Origin: Spirochaetaceae bacterium
GTDB taxonomy: Bacteria > Spirochaetota > Spirochaetia > Treponematales > Treponemataceae
Direction of reading: 5' to 3'
NCBI GenBank assembly: GCA_017936665.1
Contig: JAGBFB010000006.1
Span: forward strand, 62,001-126,000
DNA length: 64,000 bases
Position 1 is the first letter of the stretch, and every line of letters starts with the position of its first letter. This document shows, piece after piece, positions 18,207-27,649 of the stretch. The translations under genes were made by a program, and so were the position numbers. The notes beneath the pieces were generated by a model. The model had not been told where the DNA came from. It saw only the letters and a list, made by a program, of their open reading frames with translations, and did not search any database.

Positions 18207-19298
18207 TTGCCTATTCTTTCTTTATCTCTTAATAATTTTAGGAATCTTGAAAATAAAACAATAGACCTTCTTTCAAAGGAGGTCTATTTTGTTGGTGAAA
18301 ATGGACAAGGTAAAAGTAACTTATTAGAAGCCATATATATGTCTTCTTATGGAAATTCATTTAAAACCCATGCAGATAGTGAAATTGTTAGATATAATGA
18401 ATCTAGTTTTTTTATAAAATGTTTTTTTAGAGAAGAAAATGGAAATTCTCATACAATAAATACATATTATGATTCATCAAAACCTATAAAAAAAATTATA
18501 GAAAAAAATGGAAAGAAAATAAAAGATAAAAAAGATATTATAAATACTATTCCCTGTGTTCTTTTTTGTCATGAAGATTTAGATTTTGTAATTGGTGAAC
18601 CAGAGAGAAAAAGATTTTTTTTAGATCAATCTTTAACAATGTATGATATTTTTTACATTGATTATTTAAGAAAATACAAAAAAATATTAAAAAATAGAAA
18701 TATTTTACTAAAAGAAAAAAAATATGAAACATTAGATGTATTTGATATTCAATTAGCTGAAAATGGAAAAGAAATAATTTCTAAAAGAAAAAATGCGGTT
18801 TATCAATTTAACCGAATTTTTGGTAATTTGTTTGAAGAAATAACTGGTATAAATGGAGTTTCTATTTCGTATAAACCTTCTTGGAATACAACTGAGATGG
18901 AAAAAATAATTGAAATTTTAAAAGAAAAAAGAGATATGGATAAAATAATGGGGACAACAATGTCAGGTCCTCATAGGGATAAGATTTATTTTGTTAGAGA
19001 AGGAAAACAATATATACCTTCTGCTTCTACAGGACAAAGAAGATTAATTTCAATTATTTTAAGAATAGCACAAGCTAAATATTTTTCAGAAATTACTCAT
19101 AAAAAACCAATTTTGTTAATGGATGATGTATTATTAGAGTTAGATCCTGATAAAAGACAAAAAGTAACTACTTTTTTACCAGAATATGATCAATTGTTTT
19201 GTACTTTTTTACCAGGTGAACCTTATGAAAGATATAAAAAAACTACAACAAAAATTTATCATATAGAAAAAGGAAGTTGGAATGAATCAAAAATATAG
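18207..19298 (+). CDS. recF: DNA replication and repair protein RecF
   Basis: 363-aa SMC-like ATPase that loads RecA at gaps. Walker A is GENGQGKSNLLEAIYM near residue 32. The ABC signature region reads SASTGQRRLISIILRIAQA and Walker B LLMDDVLLELDPDKR. It starts with TTG at 18207, since the family N-terminus (LSLNNFRNLE) begins there and GGAG lies just upstream. It overlaps the next gene by 17 nt. Confidence 0.95.
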   Translation: MPILSLSLNNFRNLENKTIDLLSKEVYFVGENGQGKSNLLEAIYMSSYGNSFKTHADSEIVRYNESSFFIKCFFREENGNSHTINTYYDSSKPIKKIIEKNGKKIKDKKDIINTIPCVLFCHEDLDFVIGEPERKRFFLDQSLTMYDIFYIDYLRKYKKILKNRNILLKEKKYETLDVFDIQLAENGKEIISKRKNAVYQFNRIFGNLFEEITGINGVSISYKPSWNTTEMEKIIEILKEKRDMDKIMGTTMSGPHRDKIYFVREGKQYIPSASTGQRRLISIILRIAQAKYFSEITHKKPILLMDDVLLELDPDKRQKVTTFLPEYDQLFCTFLPGEPYERYKKTTTKIYHIEKGSWNESKI

Positions 19299-19788
19299 AA
19301 AAGCAAGCGAAATCATAGAAAAATATTTTGAAAATATTTCTGTAGATAAAATGAAAAATGCAATAAATATAAAAAATACGTGGCAACAAATTTTGTGTTC
19401 AATAAAATCTAGAAAAAATGCTGAAATTGGAGAACTTTTAGCAGCTCATACTAAAATAATTGATTTAAAAAATGGATTATTGTTAGTAGAAACTGATCAT
19501 TCTGTTTATATTCAAACTTTGCAAATGTATAATTCATATATATTAAAAGGTCTTAAAATGAAAATTCCAGAACTAGAAATAAATACTATCTCTTATAGGT
19601 TAAAAGGTAGTAATATTAATTTAAAAAATGTAGAAAAATTTGAAGAAAATAAAAAAGAAGTACAAAAACATAGTGAATCAGAAATAAATGAAAAAATGAC
19701 TATAAAAAATGACTTACCAGAGGAATTAAAAGAAAAATTTAAGCAATTAAAAGATGAAATTAAAAAAAGATATATTGACCAAACTTGA
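19282..19788 (+). CDS. DciA-like protein (DUF721)
   Basis: 168 aa. Residues about 20-115 match the DUF721/DciA pattern (NTWQQILCSIKSRKNAEIGE, then AAHTKIIDLKNGLLLVETDH), a family of replicative-helicase (DnaB) loaders or operators that often sits beside recF. The C-terminal 50 residues are charged and low in complexity. The start codon lies inside recF, preceded by AGGAAG, so translation is probably coupled. No dnaC-type loader is present in the window. Function is inferred from family and position. Confidence 0.8.
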   Translation: MNQKYRKASEIIEKYFENISVDKMKNAINIKNTWQQILCSIKSRKNAEIGELLAAHTKIIDLKNGLLLVETDHSVYIQTLQMYNSYILKGLKMKIPELEINTISYRLKGSNINLKNVEKFEENKKEVQKHSESEINEKMTIKNDLPEELKEKFKQLKDEIKKRYIDQT

Positions 19789-19860
19789 ATAAATATGATA
19801 ATGTTAAAAACCTATAATCAAATTTATTAGCAAAATTCAAGACTTAGTAAAATAAGTCTT
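19775..19860 (+). promoter_or_regulatory. rpmH promoter region and leader hairpin
   Basis: TTGACC (19775-19780) with GATAAT (19797-19802, 16-bp spacer), and a separate TATAAT at 19813-19818, are candidate promoters. The leader then has an 8-bp hairpin AAGACTTA/TAAGTCTT (19839-19860) about 20 nt before the rpmH start, without a T tract. Confidence 0.4.
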
Positions 19861-19881
19861 AACATAAAGGAGACGTGTTCT

Positions 19882-20037
19882 ATGTTACGAACATATCAAC
19901 CAAGTAAAGTTAAACGCAATAGAAAATTTGGATTTCGTGCAAGAATGAAGACTCGTGGTGGTCGCTTGGTATTAAAAAGAAGAAGAGCTAAAGGACGCAA
20001 AAAGCTTTCTGTTTCTGACGAAAAGAAACCATACTAA
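19882..20037 (+). CDS. rpmH: 50S ribosomal protein L34
   Basis: 51-aa basic protein, too short for usual ORF cut-offs. It begins [18 protein letters not shown] and continues [20 protein letters not shown], the full L34 signature. The C-terminal [12 protein letters not shown] is slightly longer than in most L34. AAAGGAGACG is a good ribosome-binding site. It sits in its conserved position between the dnaA cluster and rnpA. Confidence 0.98.
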   Translation: MLRTYQPSKVKRNRKFGFRARMKTRGGRLVLKRRRAKGRKKLSVSDEKKPY

Positions 20038-20053
20038 TTATTAACAGAAAGGA

Positions 20054-20416
20054 ATGGGAACAAGCTTATTTAAAACCGGACGTTTTACTCGTTTAGAACG
20101 AGTAAAACGCTCTTCAGATATTAAGAAGTTGTTCAAAAATGGGAATAAAGTAAGCACAAAAGGTGCAAAATTCTTTTATTTACCTAATCAACTTGGTATA
20201 AATAGAATTGCTTTTGCTATCCCTCGAGGTTATGGAAACGCCGTTCAAAGAAACAAGTCTAAACGCATTAGTCGTGAAATTTACAGACATTTTAAAATGA
20301 GTATGAAATTAGGATATGATATGATACTTTTAGTATATCCTGGTTATGATGATTTTTATCAAAGAAGTGCTCAGTTTCGTACATTATGCCTTAAAGCTGG
20401 AATTCTACAAGTATGA
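20054..20416 (+). CDS. rnpA: Ribonuclease P protein component
   Basis: 120-aa basic protein that helps the RNase P RNA cleave 5' leaders from pre-tRNAs. The family signature is visible as [16 protein letters not shown], with the preceding strand [16 protein letters not shown]. It follows rpmH by 16 bp and its stop overlaps the yidD start (ATGA). The ribosome-binding site AGAAAGG lies very close to the ATG, so the exact start is a little uncertain. Confidence 0.95.
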   Translation: MGTSLFKTGRFTRLERVKRSSDIKKLFKNGNKVSTKGAKFFYLPNQLGINRIAFAIPRGYGNAVQRNKSKRISREIYRHFKMSMKLGYDMILLVYPGYDDFYQRSAQFRTLCLKAGILQV

Positions 20417-20634
20417 GAAATTTTATTAAAAAGTTTTGCTTTTGTATAATACGGTTTTATCAAGTTTGTATATCTCCCCTTTTTCCTCCATGTTGTAGGT
20501 TTTACCCTACATGTTCTAATTATGCTTTACAAGCAATAGAAAAGTATGGTCCTTTCAAAGGAATGTATCTTTCAATTAAAAGAATCTTAAGGTGTCATCC
20601 TTTTTCAAAAGGAGGATATGACCCAGTTCCGTAA
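20413..20634 (+). CDS. yidD: Membrane protein insertion efficiency factor YidD
   Basis: 73 aa with the YidD pattern: amphipathic N-terminus, then [37 protein letters not shown]. It assists YidC-dependent membrane insertion. Its start overlaps rnpA by 4 nt and yidC follows after 14 bp, the standard order. Confidence 0.95.
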   Translation: MRNFIKKFCFCIIRFYQVCISPLFPPCCRFYPTCSNYALQAIEKYGPFKGMYLSIKRILRCHPFSKGGYDPVP

Positions 20635-20648
20635 TTTAGGAGTAAATA

Positions 20649-22424
20649 ATGGAAAAAAATACCATTTGGGCTATAGTTCTTTCTTCAATCGTATTAATTG
20701 GTTCATTGTTATTACAAAATTATTTCTTTCCCCCTCAAAAAGCAGTTGTAACAGAACAAGAAGTTGCAAATTCAAATACTGAAGTTGTAATAGAACAAGA
20801 AATTCCAGAAGAAAAAACAATTCAAACTGTAGTTAATGCTACAGATAACATTCCAGAAGAACAAATTACTGTAAATACTGGAAAAGCAAAAATCATCCTT
20901 ACAAATAAGGGTGGAGATATAATAAGCTATGAACTTTTAGAACATAATGATAAAGATGGATATGTTCAAATGGCTGATTCAATTTCTGAAATGAATAGAG
21001 CTTGTTCAGTTTCTTTTGGAAACGCTGTAAACAATATTATCAACGAAAATTTTGTTGTAACAAAAATTAGTGATTTAATTTATAGTTTTTCTAAAGAATT
21101 TACAGTAAAAAATGTTGATGGTTCAAGTAGTACTTTTGTATTAACAAAAAAATATACTTTTAATGAAAATGATTATCTTTTTAAATTGGATATTTCAATT
21201 GATGGCAATGATCAAATGCAATATCTTGATTTTAATCAATCAGCTTATACTTTAAGAACTTCACCTCAAATCGGTCCATATTTTGATAGAAAAAAAGATA
21301 AATATGAAAACCGAACTTTTATGTCATTTACTAATAACAAACAGAAAAAACAAGTTCTTGGTAATAATCAAATGAAAACTTATGACAAAGATTATTCTTG
21401 GACAGGTGTAGCTGGTAAATATTTTACTTTCCTTGTAGTTCCAGAAACTCCAATTAATATGGGAGATGTTACATATTCGACACAACTTGATAAAAATGAT
21501 TATGCCAATGCTCAAGTTATGTTAACTAGAAATCCTATAATGCAAAATAGTGTAACAGATACATATTATATTTATGTAGGACCAAGAACTGAACAAGATT
21601 TAAGAATTTATAATAGAAGTACAGATAATGAATGGAAACTTTCTGGTTTAAGATTGAATGATAGTTTAAATACATCTGGACTTTTGTCATGGCTTGAAAT
21701 TGCAATGAAATGGATTATGGAGATGATATATAAGGTAATTCCTAACTGGGGTGTTGCTATTATTATCATGACAATTTTATTGCGTTTGGTAATTTATCCA
21801 TTAACAAAGAAAAGTTCAGAATCAACTTTGAAAATGCAAGAATTTCAACCAAAAATTCAAGAACTTCAAACAAAGTATAAAGATAATCCAGAAAAAATGA
21901 ATGTTGAAATGGCAAAATTGTATAAAGAAACAGGATATAATCCACTTATGGGTTGTTTGCCATTGTTAATTCAATTTCCTTTGATTATTGCAATGTTTAA
22001 TTTGTTTAATAATTATTTTGAATTTAGAGGTGCAATGTTTATTCCTGGTTGGATTCCAGATCTTTCAGTTGGAGATAGTATTTATACTCTAAAATTCAAT
22101 CTTCCTTTACTTGGTAATCAAATTAGACTTTTACCTGTAATCTATTTGGTATCTCAGTTGTTTTATGGAAAGATGACAAGTGCAAGTACACCAACACAAA
22201 GTAATGGACAGATGAAGTTTATGATGTATGGTATGCCAATCATTTTCTTCTTTATCTTTTATAATTCACCATCTGGGTTGTTGTTGTATTGGACAGTAAG
22301 TAATATTTTAACAATGGTACAACAAATTTTTATCAATAGAATGATGAAAGCAAAGAAAGCAGAAATGGAAAAATCAAAAGAAAATGAAATTCCTGTTTTT
22401 GTGCCAAGAAAAAAGAAAAAATAA
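20649..22424 (+). CDS. yidC: Membrane protein insertase YidC
   Basis: 591 aa. An N-terminal membrane helix (residues about 7-26) is followed by a large periplasmic domain up to about residue 350, as in Gram-negative YidC. The conserved insertase core has about five helices from IEMIYKVIPNWGVAIIIMTI onward, with GCLPLLIQFPLIIAMFNLF and PSGLLLYWTVSNILTMVQQ. It ends in a Lys-rich tail. It inserts inner-membrane proteins alone or with SecYEG. AGGAG lies before the ATG. Confidence 0.97.
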   Translation: MEKNTIWAIVLSSIVLIGSLLLQNYFFPPQKAVVTEQEVANSNTEVVIEQEIPEEKTIQTVVNATDNIPEEQITVNTGKAKIILTNKGGDIISYELLEHNDKDGYVQMADSISEMNRACSVSFGNAVNNIINENFVVTKISDLIYSFSKEFTVKNVDGSSSTFVLTKKYTFNENDYLFKLDISIDGNDQMQYLDFNQSAYTLRTSPQIGPYFDRKKDKYENRTFMSFTNNKQKKQVLGNNQMKTYDKDYSWTGVAGKYFTFLVVPETPINMGDVTYSTQLDKNDYANAQVMLTRNPIMQNSVTDTYYIYVGPRTEQDLRIYNRSTDNEWKLSGLRLNDSLNTSGLLSWLEIAMKWIMEMIYKVIPNWGVAIIIMTILLRLVIYPLTKKSSESTLKMQEFQPKIQELQTKYKDNPEKMNVEMAKLYKETGYNPLMGCLPLLIQFPLIIAMFNLFNNYFEFRGAMFIPGWIPDLSVGDSIYTLKFNLPLLGNQIRLLPVIYLVSQLFYGKMTSASTPTQSNGQMKFMMYGMPIIFFFIFYNSPSGLLLYWTVSNILTMVQQIFINRMMKAKKAEMEKSKENEIPVFVPRKKKK

Positions 22425-22475
22425 TTTGCAAAATTTTTTTGGATAGATAAAACTTATATTGCTAGGAGCGATTTA

Positions 22476-23174
22476 ATGATATACGAATTTGAAGGAAAAA
22501 ACGAAAAAGATGCTATTGAAATAGCTGCTGCAGAATTAGGTCTTGAAAAAGATCAATTTGATGTTGAAATCCTTGAATCTCAAAAAAATAGCCTTTTCAA
22601 AAAAGGTTATGTAAAGATTAGAGTTCATACTCAAGAAAAAGAAAGAAATGATAATTCTGAATTTGATGGACATATTCCACATTCAGAAAGACTTTTTGCA
22701 AATCCTGTTCCACAAGATGAATTTGAGGAAAAACTTGTTGAATTTATTGAAACTATCATAAATAAGATGGGATACAAAGCAACTGTTGATATCATGTTTA
22801 GAGAAGAACATAAAATTGGATTAAAATTAAATTCTTCTTATTCATCAATTTTAATTGGTAGAAAAGGTAAAAATCTTGATGCTTTACAACTTCTTGCAAA
22901 TGTTTATGCAGGAAAGTTAGGTAGAGCAGATGATAGAATTATCCTTGATACAGAAAATTATAGAATTCGTAGAGAAGAATCATTGGTAAGATTAGCTTAC
23001 ACAACAGCTGATAAAGTAAGAATGCATAGAAATTCAATTTTACTTGAACCAATGAATCCTTTTGAAAGACGCCTAATTCATACAACACTTAATGATATAA
23101 GTGATGTAGAAACAAAAAGCGAAGGCGACGGACTTTACAAACAAGTTCGTGTAATTTACAAGGGAATTTTGTGA
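22476..23174 (+). CDS. jag: Jag/KhpB RNA-binding protein (Jag_N, KH, R3H)
   Basis: 232 aa. The N-terminal Jag domain is about residues 1-50 (AIEIAAAELGLEKDQFDVEI). The KH domain, about 90-160, contains the loop IGRKGKNLDALQ. The C-terminal R3H domain contains PFERRLIHTTLNDISDVETK. KhpB-type proteins bind RNA and affect division and envelope growth. It follows yidC as usual, with a good AGGAG. Its stop overlaps the GTG of the next gene by 4 nt. Confidence 0.93.
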   Translation: MIYEFEGKNEKDAIEIAAAELGLEKDQFDVEILESQKNSLFKKGYVKIRVHTQEKERNDNSEFDGHIPHSERLFANPVPQDEFEEKLVEFIETIINKMGYKATVDIMFREEHKIGLKLNSSYSSILIGRKGKNLDALQLLANVYAGKLGRADDRIILDTENYRIRREESLVRLAYTTADKVRMHRNSILLEPMNPFERRLIHTTLNDISDVETKSEGDGLYKQVRVIYKGIL

Positions 23175-23977
23175 TAAATAATACAAAAAAGGCATGGATT
23201 TTACTCTTATGCCTTTTTTCATTTTTAATTAATATTTTTTCACAAGAAATTAAAGGTGAATATCCTAAACTTGAGGATATAATTGATAAAGAATATGTTT
23301 CATCTTTAAGAGAAAATAACAAAATAGATAGATTTTTTACAGATAAAGATAATTCAGATTTTAAATTTTTTCCAAAATTAGAACTTGCTGAAAAAGCTAT
23401 AAAAAAATGGCAATCTTCAAGAAATGATATTCCAAACTACACAATAGAATCAATTTATAGATTAGAAAAAACATCTTTTGCTGATAAAAAAACAGAAGAT
23501 GAAAAAATCAAGAAGATTTTGCGTTCAGTTTCAAAAATGGAAGGAATACAATATTATTCTAACTCAAGACGCAGAATAGAAACTTTGTATTCAAAAGCTT
23601 ATACAGTAAATAATCCAACAGAACGAAAAAAAATACCAGATAATTTTAACTTTAATGAAAATCCAATTTATGTTTTGCTAGATGATAAATCTTTTGGTGA
23701 ATATGTAAGCGAAATAACAAATGATTCAAAAGATTTTGAAAATTGTTTTGAGTACATTAATGTAGATAATATAAATTATGGTTTTATAAAAGCAGTTGAT
23801 CCATATAACATGCAAGTTTTTCTTGATGTAATAAATTGTGAAAAAGAAATTATAGTTTATGTTTATATACAATCAAAAATGGATGTTCCTGCATTGTTTA
23901 AGAACAAAATTTATGATTCTTTTATAGCAAGAACAGATGCATTATTTGACTGGTTCAAAAAATCTTGGAGGAACTAA
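23171..23977 (+). CDS. Secreted protein of unknown function
   Basis: 268 aa starting with GTG at 23171; no in-frame ATG occurs before the signal peptide. The signal peptide runs to about INIFSQ. The rest is hydrophilic, Lys/Asp/Asn-rich, and ends in an aromatic segment (ALFDWFKKSWRN). I recognise no domain. Its start overlaps the jag stop (GTGA) and the next lipoprotein starts directly after its stop, so translation is coupled to both. Confidence 0.7.
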   Translation: MINNTKKAWILLLCLFSFLINIFSQEIKGEYPKLEDIIDKEYVSSLRENNKIDRFFTDKDNSDFKFFPKLELAEKAIKKWQSSRNDIPNYTIESIYRLEKTSFADKKTEDEKIKKILRSVSKMEGIQYYSNSRRRIETLYSKAYTVNNPTERKKIPDNFNFNENPIYVLLDDKSFGEYVSEITNDSKDFENCFEYINVDNINYGFIKAVDPYNMQVFLDVINCEKEIIVYVYIQSKMDVPALFKNKIYDSFIARTDALFDWFKKSWRN

Positions 23978-25045
23978 ATGAATAAAAAATTAATTTGCAT
24001 TCTATTGTGTGCAAGTATTTTAATTACAATTGGAGGATGTTCACCTATGAGTGAGAGCTTAAAAGCAATTGAAGGAAAAGATGGTGTATTTGCAATAATG
24101 GAAACATCACAAGGAAATATTGTGTTAGAACTTCATTACAAACAAACACCTTTAACAGTTACAAACTTTGTAGGTTTAGCAGAAGGAACTTTAGATGCCG
24201 CTAAAGGAAAACCTTTTTATGATGGATTAAATTTTCATCGTGTAATTAGTAAAGCTAACGGTGATGGACAAGATTTTATGATTCAAGGTGGAGATCCAGC
24301 TGGAAATGGTACTGGTGGACCTGGATATAAATTCCCAGACGAAATTGTTGAAGAATTAAGACACACTGGACCTGGAATTTTGTCTATGGCAAATGCTGGA
24401 CCTGGACCAAATGGTTCTGGAACAAACGGAAGTCAATTCTTTATTACACATGTTGCTACACCATGGTTGGATGGAAAACATACAGTTTTTGGAAAAGTTG
24501 TTGCTGGACAAGAAATTGTAAACAAAACAAAACAAGGTGATAAAATCAAGAAAGTTACTATTGTTAGACAAGGTGAAGATGCAAAAGCATTTACAGCAAC
24601 ACAAGAAGATTTTAATACTAGATTAAATGAACTTAAAGAAAAAAATAGAAAAGCAAAAGAAGAAGCTTTCAAAAAAACAATAGAACTTGTTGAAAAGAAA
24701 TTTGCTGGAAGTACAAAAACTAGCGATGGAATTTATTTTACAACTACAAAAGAAGGCAAAGGCGAAAAAATTGGTGCTGGAAAAACTGTTACTGTAAAAT
24801 ATAAAGGTTACTTAATGAATGACCAAGTATTTGATAGTAGTGATTTTCATGAACCACTTACCTTTAGAACAGCTGGTGGTCAGATGATTCCAGGATTTGA
24901 TATCATGGTTCAAGATATGAAGTTGAACGAAAAAAGAACTATGGTACTTCCGCCAGATTTAGCTTATGGTGAAGCTGGTGCAGGTGGAGTTATTCCAGGA
25001 AATGCATATATTGCTTTTGATGTAGAAGTAATTTCAGTTAAATAA
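23978..25045 (+). CDS. Dual-family immunophilin lipoprotein (cyclophilin-FKBP fusion)
   Basis: 355 aa with a lipobox ITIGGC. Residues about 40-195 are a cyclophilin-type peptidyl-prolyl isomerase ([51 protein letters not shown]). A Lys/Glu-rich helical linker follows. Residues about 255-355 are an FKBP domain ([58 protein letters not shown]). Fusions of this order are known as CFBPs and have been reported from treponemes. It probably folds periplasmic or surface proteins at a membrane. It follows the upstream gene without a gap and is closed by a terminator. Confidence 0.93.
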   Translation: MNKKLICILLCASILITIGGCSPMSESLKAIEGKDGVFAIMETSQGNIVLELHYKQTPLTVTNFVGLAEGTLDAAKGKPFYDGLNFHRVISKANGDGQDFMIQGGDPAGNGTGGPGYKFPDEIVEELRHTGPGILSMANAGPGPNGSGTNGSQFFITHVATPWLDGKHTVFGKVVAGQEIVNKTKQGDKIKKVTIVRQGEDAKAFTATQEDFNTRLNELKEKNRKAKEEAFKKTIELVEKKFAGSTKTSDGIYFTTTKEGKGEKIGAGKTVTVKYKGYLMNDQVFDSSDFHEPLTFRTAGGQMIPGFDIMVQDMKLNEKRTMVLPPDLAYGEAGAGGVIPGNAYIAFDVEVISVK

Positions 25046-25057
25046 GATACAAACAAT

Positions 25058-25102
25058 AAAGGCTGTCTTAAGAAAATTTATTCCAAAAGACAGCCTTTTT
25101 TA
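25058..25102. terminator. Bidirectional terminator between immunophilin and Rrf2 genes
   Basis: AAAGGCTGTCTT (25058-25069) pairs with AAGACAGCCTTT (25088-25099) and continues into T's. The A tract on the other side serves the converging Rrf2 gene. Confidence 0.9.
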
Positions 25103-25118
25103 TTAAGAGTGAAAGAAA

Positions 25119-25529
25119 TTATAAGTTGTTGTCTAAAACATCTTTCAAAGTAATTCTATCTAGATAATCATCAATGTTTTTTTGTAGACTTCTCCAGAAG
25201 TTTTGGGATAAACAATTTGGTTTTGGATTTCTACAAAATTCAGGATTGCTAAGACAATCAACAGGAATGATAGGACCTTCTGTTGCTCTTATAATTTCAC
25301 CAATAGAATATTCTTCAGGTTTTTTGGCAAGTTTATATCCACCTAGAGTACCTCTATTGCTTACTAAAAATTTTTGTTTATTTAACATAGAAGTAATTTG
25401 TTCAAGATATTTCATAGAAATGTGTTGTCTTTCAGAAATATCTTTTAAGGGTGTAAAAACAGAATTATCTTGTTGTGCTATATCTAGCATCATTTTTAAG
25501 GCATATCTACCTTTTGTTGAAATTTTCAT
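25119..25529 (-). CDS. Rrf2-family transcriptional regulator, IscR-like
   Basis: 136 aa. The N-terminal winged helix is typical of Rrf2 (MKISTKGRYALKMMLDIAQ, ISMKYLEQITSMLNKQKFLV, NRGTLGGYKLAK). The segment DCLSNPEFCRNPKPNCLS gives three Cys spaced C-x6-C-x6-C, close to the CX5CX5C Fe-S site of IscR, so it may sense iron-sulfur status, oxidants or NO. No isc/suf genes are adjacent. The start lies 6 nt behind a perfect -10 box, so its mRNA is predicted to be leaderless. Confidence 0.88.
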   Translation of the reverse strand: MKISTKGRYALKMMLDIAQQDNSVFTPLKDISERQHISMKYLEQITSMLNKQKFLVSNRGTLGGYKLAKKPEEYSIGEIIRATEGPIIPVDCLSNPEFCRNPKPNCLSQNFWRSLQKNIDDYLDRITLKDVLDNNL

Positions 25530-25535
25530 ACTATA

Positions 25536-25564
25536 ATTATATTATAATAATTAGAAGAATTCAA
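25536..25564 (-). promoter_or_regulatory. Promoter of the Rrf2 regulator (leaderless)
   Basis: On the minus strand: TTGAAT (25564-25559), 17-bp spacer, perfect TATAAT (25541-25536), then 6 nt to the ATG at 25529. Confidence 0.6.
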
Positions 25565-25590
25565 TAAATATAACAAAGGATTATAATTTT

Positions 25591-26433
25591 ATGAATTGCA
25601 AAAAAAATTTATTTTTTCTAGTATTAATTTTATTTGTAAATTTTACTTTTGCTCAGAATTTAAATAATGAAAAATCAAATTCTCCTTTTGAACTTTCATT
25701 AGCCGTAGATATTCCTTTAGGAATTACTAGTTTAACTACATTTGTATTGTCACAATTTATTGAACCAGAACAAATAACTTATAACCCAAATGAAATTAGG
25801 AATTTAAATTCTGTAAATCCTTTTGATAGGTGGATGGCTCAACCTTATTCAAAAAATGTAGATATTACAAGTGATGTATTAATGTATCTAACATTATGTA
25901 CTCCATTTACATTGTTTGCTACAAACTCTAGTGAATATTTAACTTGGGGAACGATGTATTTAGAAGCATTTACTTTAGCTTTTGGTTTAAAAGATTTAAT
26001 AAAGTTAGGTGTATACAGAGAGCGACCTTATATGTATTTTGAAAATAAGCCAATGGAAGAAATAACAGAAGGTGATTATCATAATTCATTTTTATCAGGA
26101 CACACTACCCTTTCTTTTATGGGGGCAAGTTTTGGTAGCTATGTTTTTTCAAAATATTTTCCAGAGTCTAAATGGAAAGTTCCAGTGATTATGGGAAGTT
26201 TTTCATTAGCAGCAATAACATCAAGTTTAAGAATGATAGGAGGATGTCATTTTCTTAGTGATGTTTTAGCGGGAGCAACTTTAGGCACAGTAGTAGGAAT
26301 AGGTGTTCCATTTTTACACGAGCTAAATTCTATAATTAATAGAGAAATCAACAATAAAATTGATAACAACAAAATGGAACAAGCGAGTATAAATTTATTA
26401 CCAAATTCAATTTATTGTGTAATAAAACTATAA
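25591..26433 (+). CDS. PAP2-family membrane phosphatase
   Basis: 280 aa with a signal-like N-terminus ending near TFAQ, then several membrane segments. The three phosphatase motifs are present: KLGVYRERP (KX6RP), FLSGHTTLSF (PSGH-like) and RMIGGCHFLSDV (SRX5HX3D-like). Such enzymes dephosphorylate lipid phosphates such as phosphatidate, PGP or undecaprenyl diphosphate; which one cannot be told. Translation starts after AAGGA. It converges on the CDF gene with only 6 bp between the stops. Confidence 0.85.
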   Translation: MNCKKNLFFLVLILFVNFTFAQNLNNEKSNSPFELSLAVDIPLGITSLTTFVLSQFIEPEQITYNPNEIRNLNSVNPFDRWMAQPYSKNVDITSDVLMYLTLCTPFTLFATNSSEYLTWGTMYLEAFTLAFGLKDLIKLGVYRERPYMYFENKPMEEITEGDYHNSFLSGHTTLSFMGASFGSYVFSKYFPESKWKVPVIMGSFSLAAITSSLRMIGGCHFLSDVLAGATLGTVVGIGVPFLHELNSIINREINNKIDNNKMEQASINLLPNSIYCVIKL

Positions 26434-26439
26434 ATAAAA

Positions 26440-27630
26440 TTAAACATATTTTAAATCAAATTTTATTACACAATTGTATTCTGGATTTGTTTCTTTTATT
26501 TTTGAGCAAATTAAATTTCTAAGATCTTCTTCTTTTCCAATAAAAGAAGATTCTAAAACAATGTCAAAAATTAAATTTGTATGTGTATTTCCTGGAACAA
26601 ATCTAAAATCATGAATTGATAATTCTGAATTGATACTTTGCACAACTTCTTTAACAAAATTTTTCATTTGGTTTAATTGTTCATTATCTGTTTCGATTGG
26701 GTCCATGTGAATTACACAGTCGCATGAAAATTTATTTGCAATTTCAACTTCGATATTATCAATTACATCATGAATTTCAAAAAAATCATTTTTTGAAGAA
26801 ACTTCTGCGTGTAAAGAAATCATCATTCTTCCTGGGCCGTAATCATGAATGATTAAATCGTGTATACCAATAATTTGTTCGTGATTCATAACGGTAGCTT
26901 CAATATTATTAACTAGTTCTTTTGAAGGCACTGAACCAAGTAAAGGTTCTAAAGTTTCTTTTGCAGAAGAAAAGCCTGAATAAAAAATAAAAATAGAAAC
27001 TGCTAAACCTGCAAATCCGTCTAAAGAAAATTTAAGTTGTGTGTTAAAATATTTTTCTAAAATAACAGTTACTAAAACTGTGAGTAAAACAACACAACTT
27101 GAAATTACATCAGATAAACTATCAGCAGCTGTTGCTTTCATTGTTGGAGAAGAAATTTTATTTCCGATATTTTTATTGTAAATAATCATGTAGATTTTTA
27201 CTAAAATTGAAACGCAAAGAATAATCAATGAAAGATGACTAAATTCTGTTTTTTCTGGATTAATAATATTTGTGATGGAAGAAGAAGCAAGTTCAAAACC
27301 CATAAGAATAATTAACATAGAAACGATAAGTCCAGAAATATATTCGATTCTTCCATGACCAAAAGGATGTTCGGCATCAGGTTTTTTTCCTGCCATCTTA
27401 AAACCAATCATTGAAATAATTGAAGAACCTGCGTCAGAAAGATTGTTAAAAGCGTCGGCAGTAATTGCAACTGATTTTGCAATAAATCCTGCAAAAAGTT
27501 TTCCACAGAAAAGTAAAATATTTAAAATGATTCCAACTGCACCACATAAAATTCCGTAATGTCTTCTTACTTGTGGATTTGTAAAATCATCTTTGTTTTT
27601 AATAAAAATTGATGCTAAAAGTTTTATCAT
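26440..27630 (-). CDS. Cation diffusion facilitator (CDF) metal transporter
   Basis: 396 aa, six membrane helices then a cytoplasmic domain. The TM2 metal site reads ADAFNNLSDAGSS, followed by the typical PDAEHPFGHGRIEYIS loop; the TM5 site reads AADSLSDVISS. It would export Zn2+, Fe2+, Mn2+ or similar by proton antiport. The cytoplasmic part has about 180 residues, longer than in short CDFs. It is the last gene of a minus-strand row with MATE and GtrA; AAGGA lies before the ATG. Confidence 0.92.
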   Translation of the reverse strand: MIKLLASIFIKNKDDFTNPQVRRHYGILCGAVGIILNILLFCGKLFAGFIAKSVAITADAFNNLSDAGSSIISMIGFKMAGKKPDAEHPFGHGRIEYISGLIVSMLIILMGFELASSSITNIINPEKTEFSHLSLIILCVSILVKIYMIIYNKNIGNKISSPTMKATAADSLSDVISSCVVLLTVLVTVILEKYFNTQLKFSLDGFAGLAVSIFIFYSGFSSAKETLEPLLGSVPSKELVNNIEATVMNHEQIIGIHDLIIHDYGPGRMMISLHAEVSSKNDFFEIHDVIDNIEVEIANKFSCDCVIHMDPIETDNEQLNQMKNFVKEVVQSINSELSIHDFRFVPGNTHTNLIFDIVLESSFIGKEEDLRNLICSKIKETNPEYNCVIKFDLKYV

Positions 27631-27649
27631 AAAAATTCCTTAGTAATAA

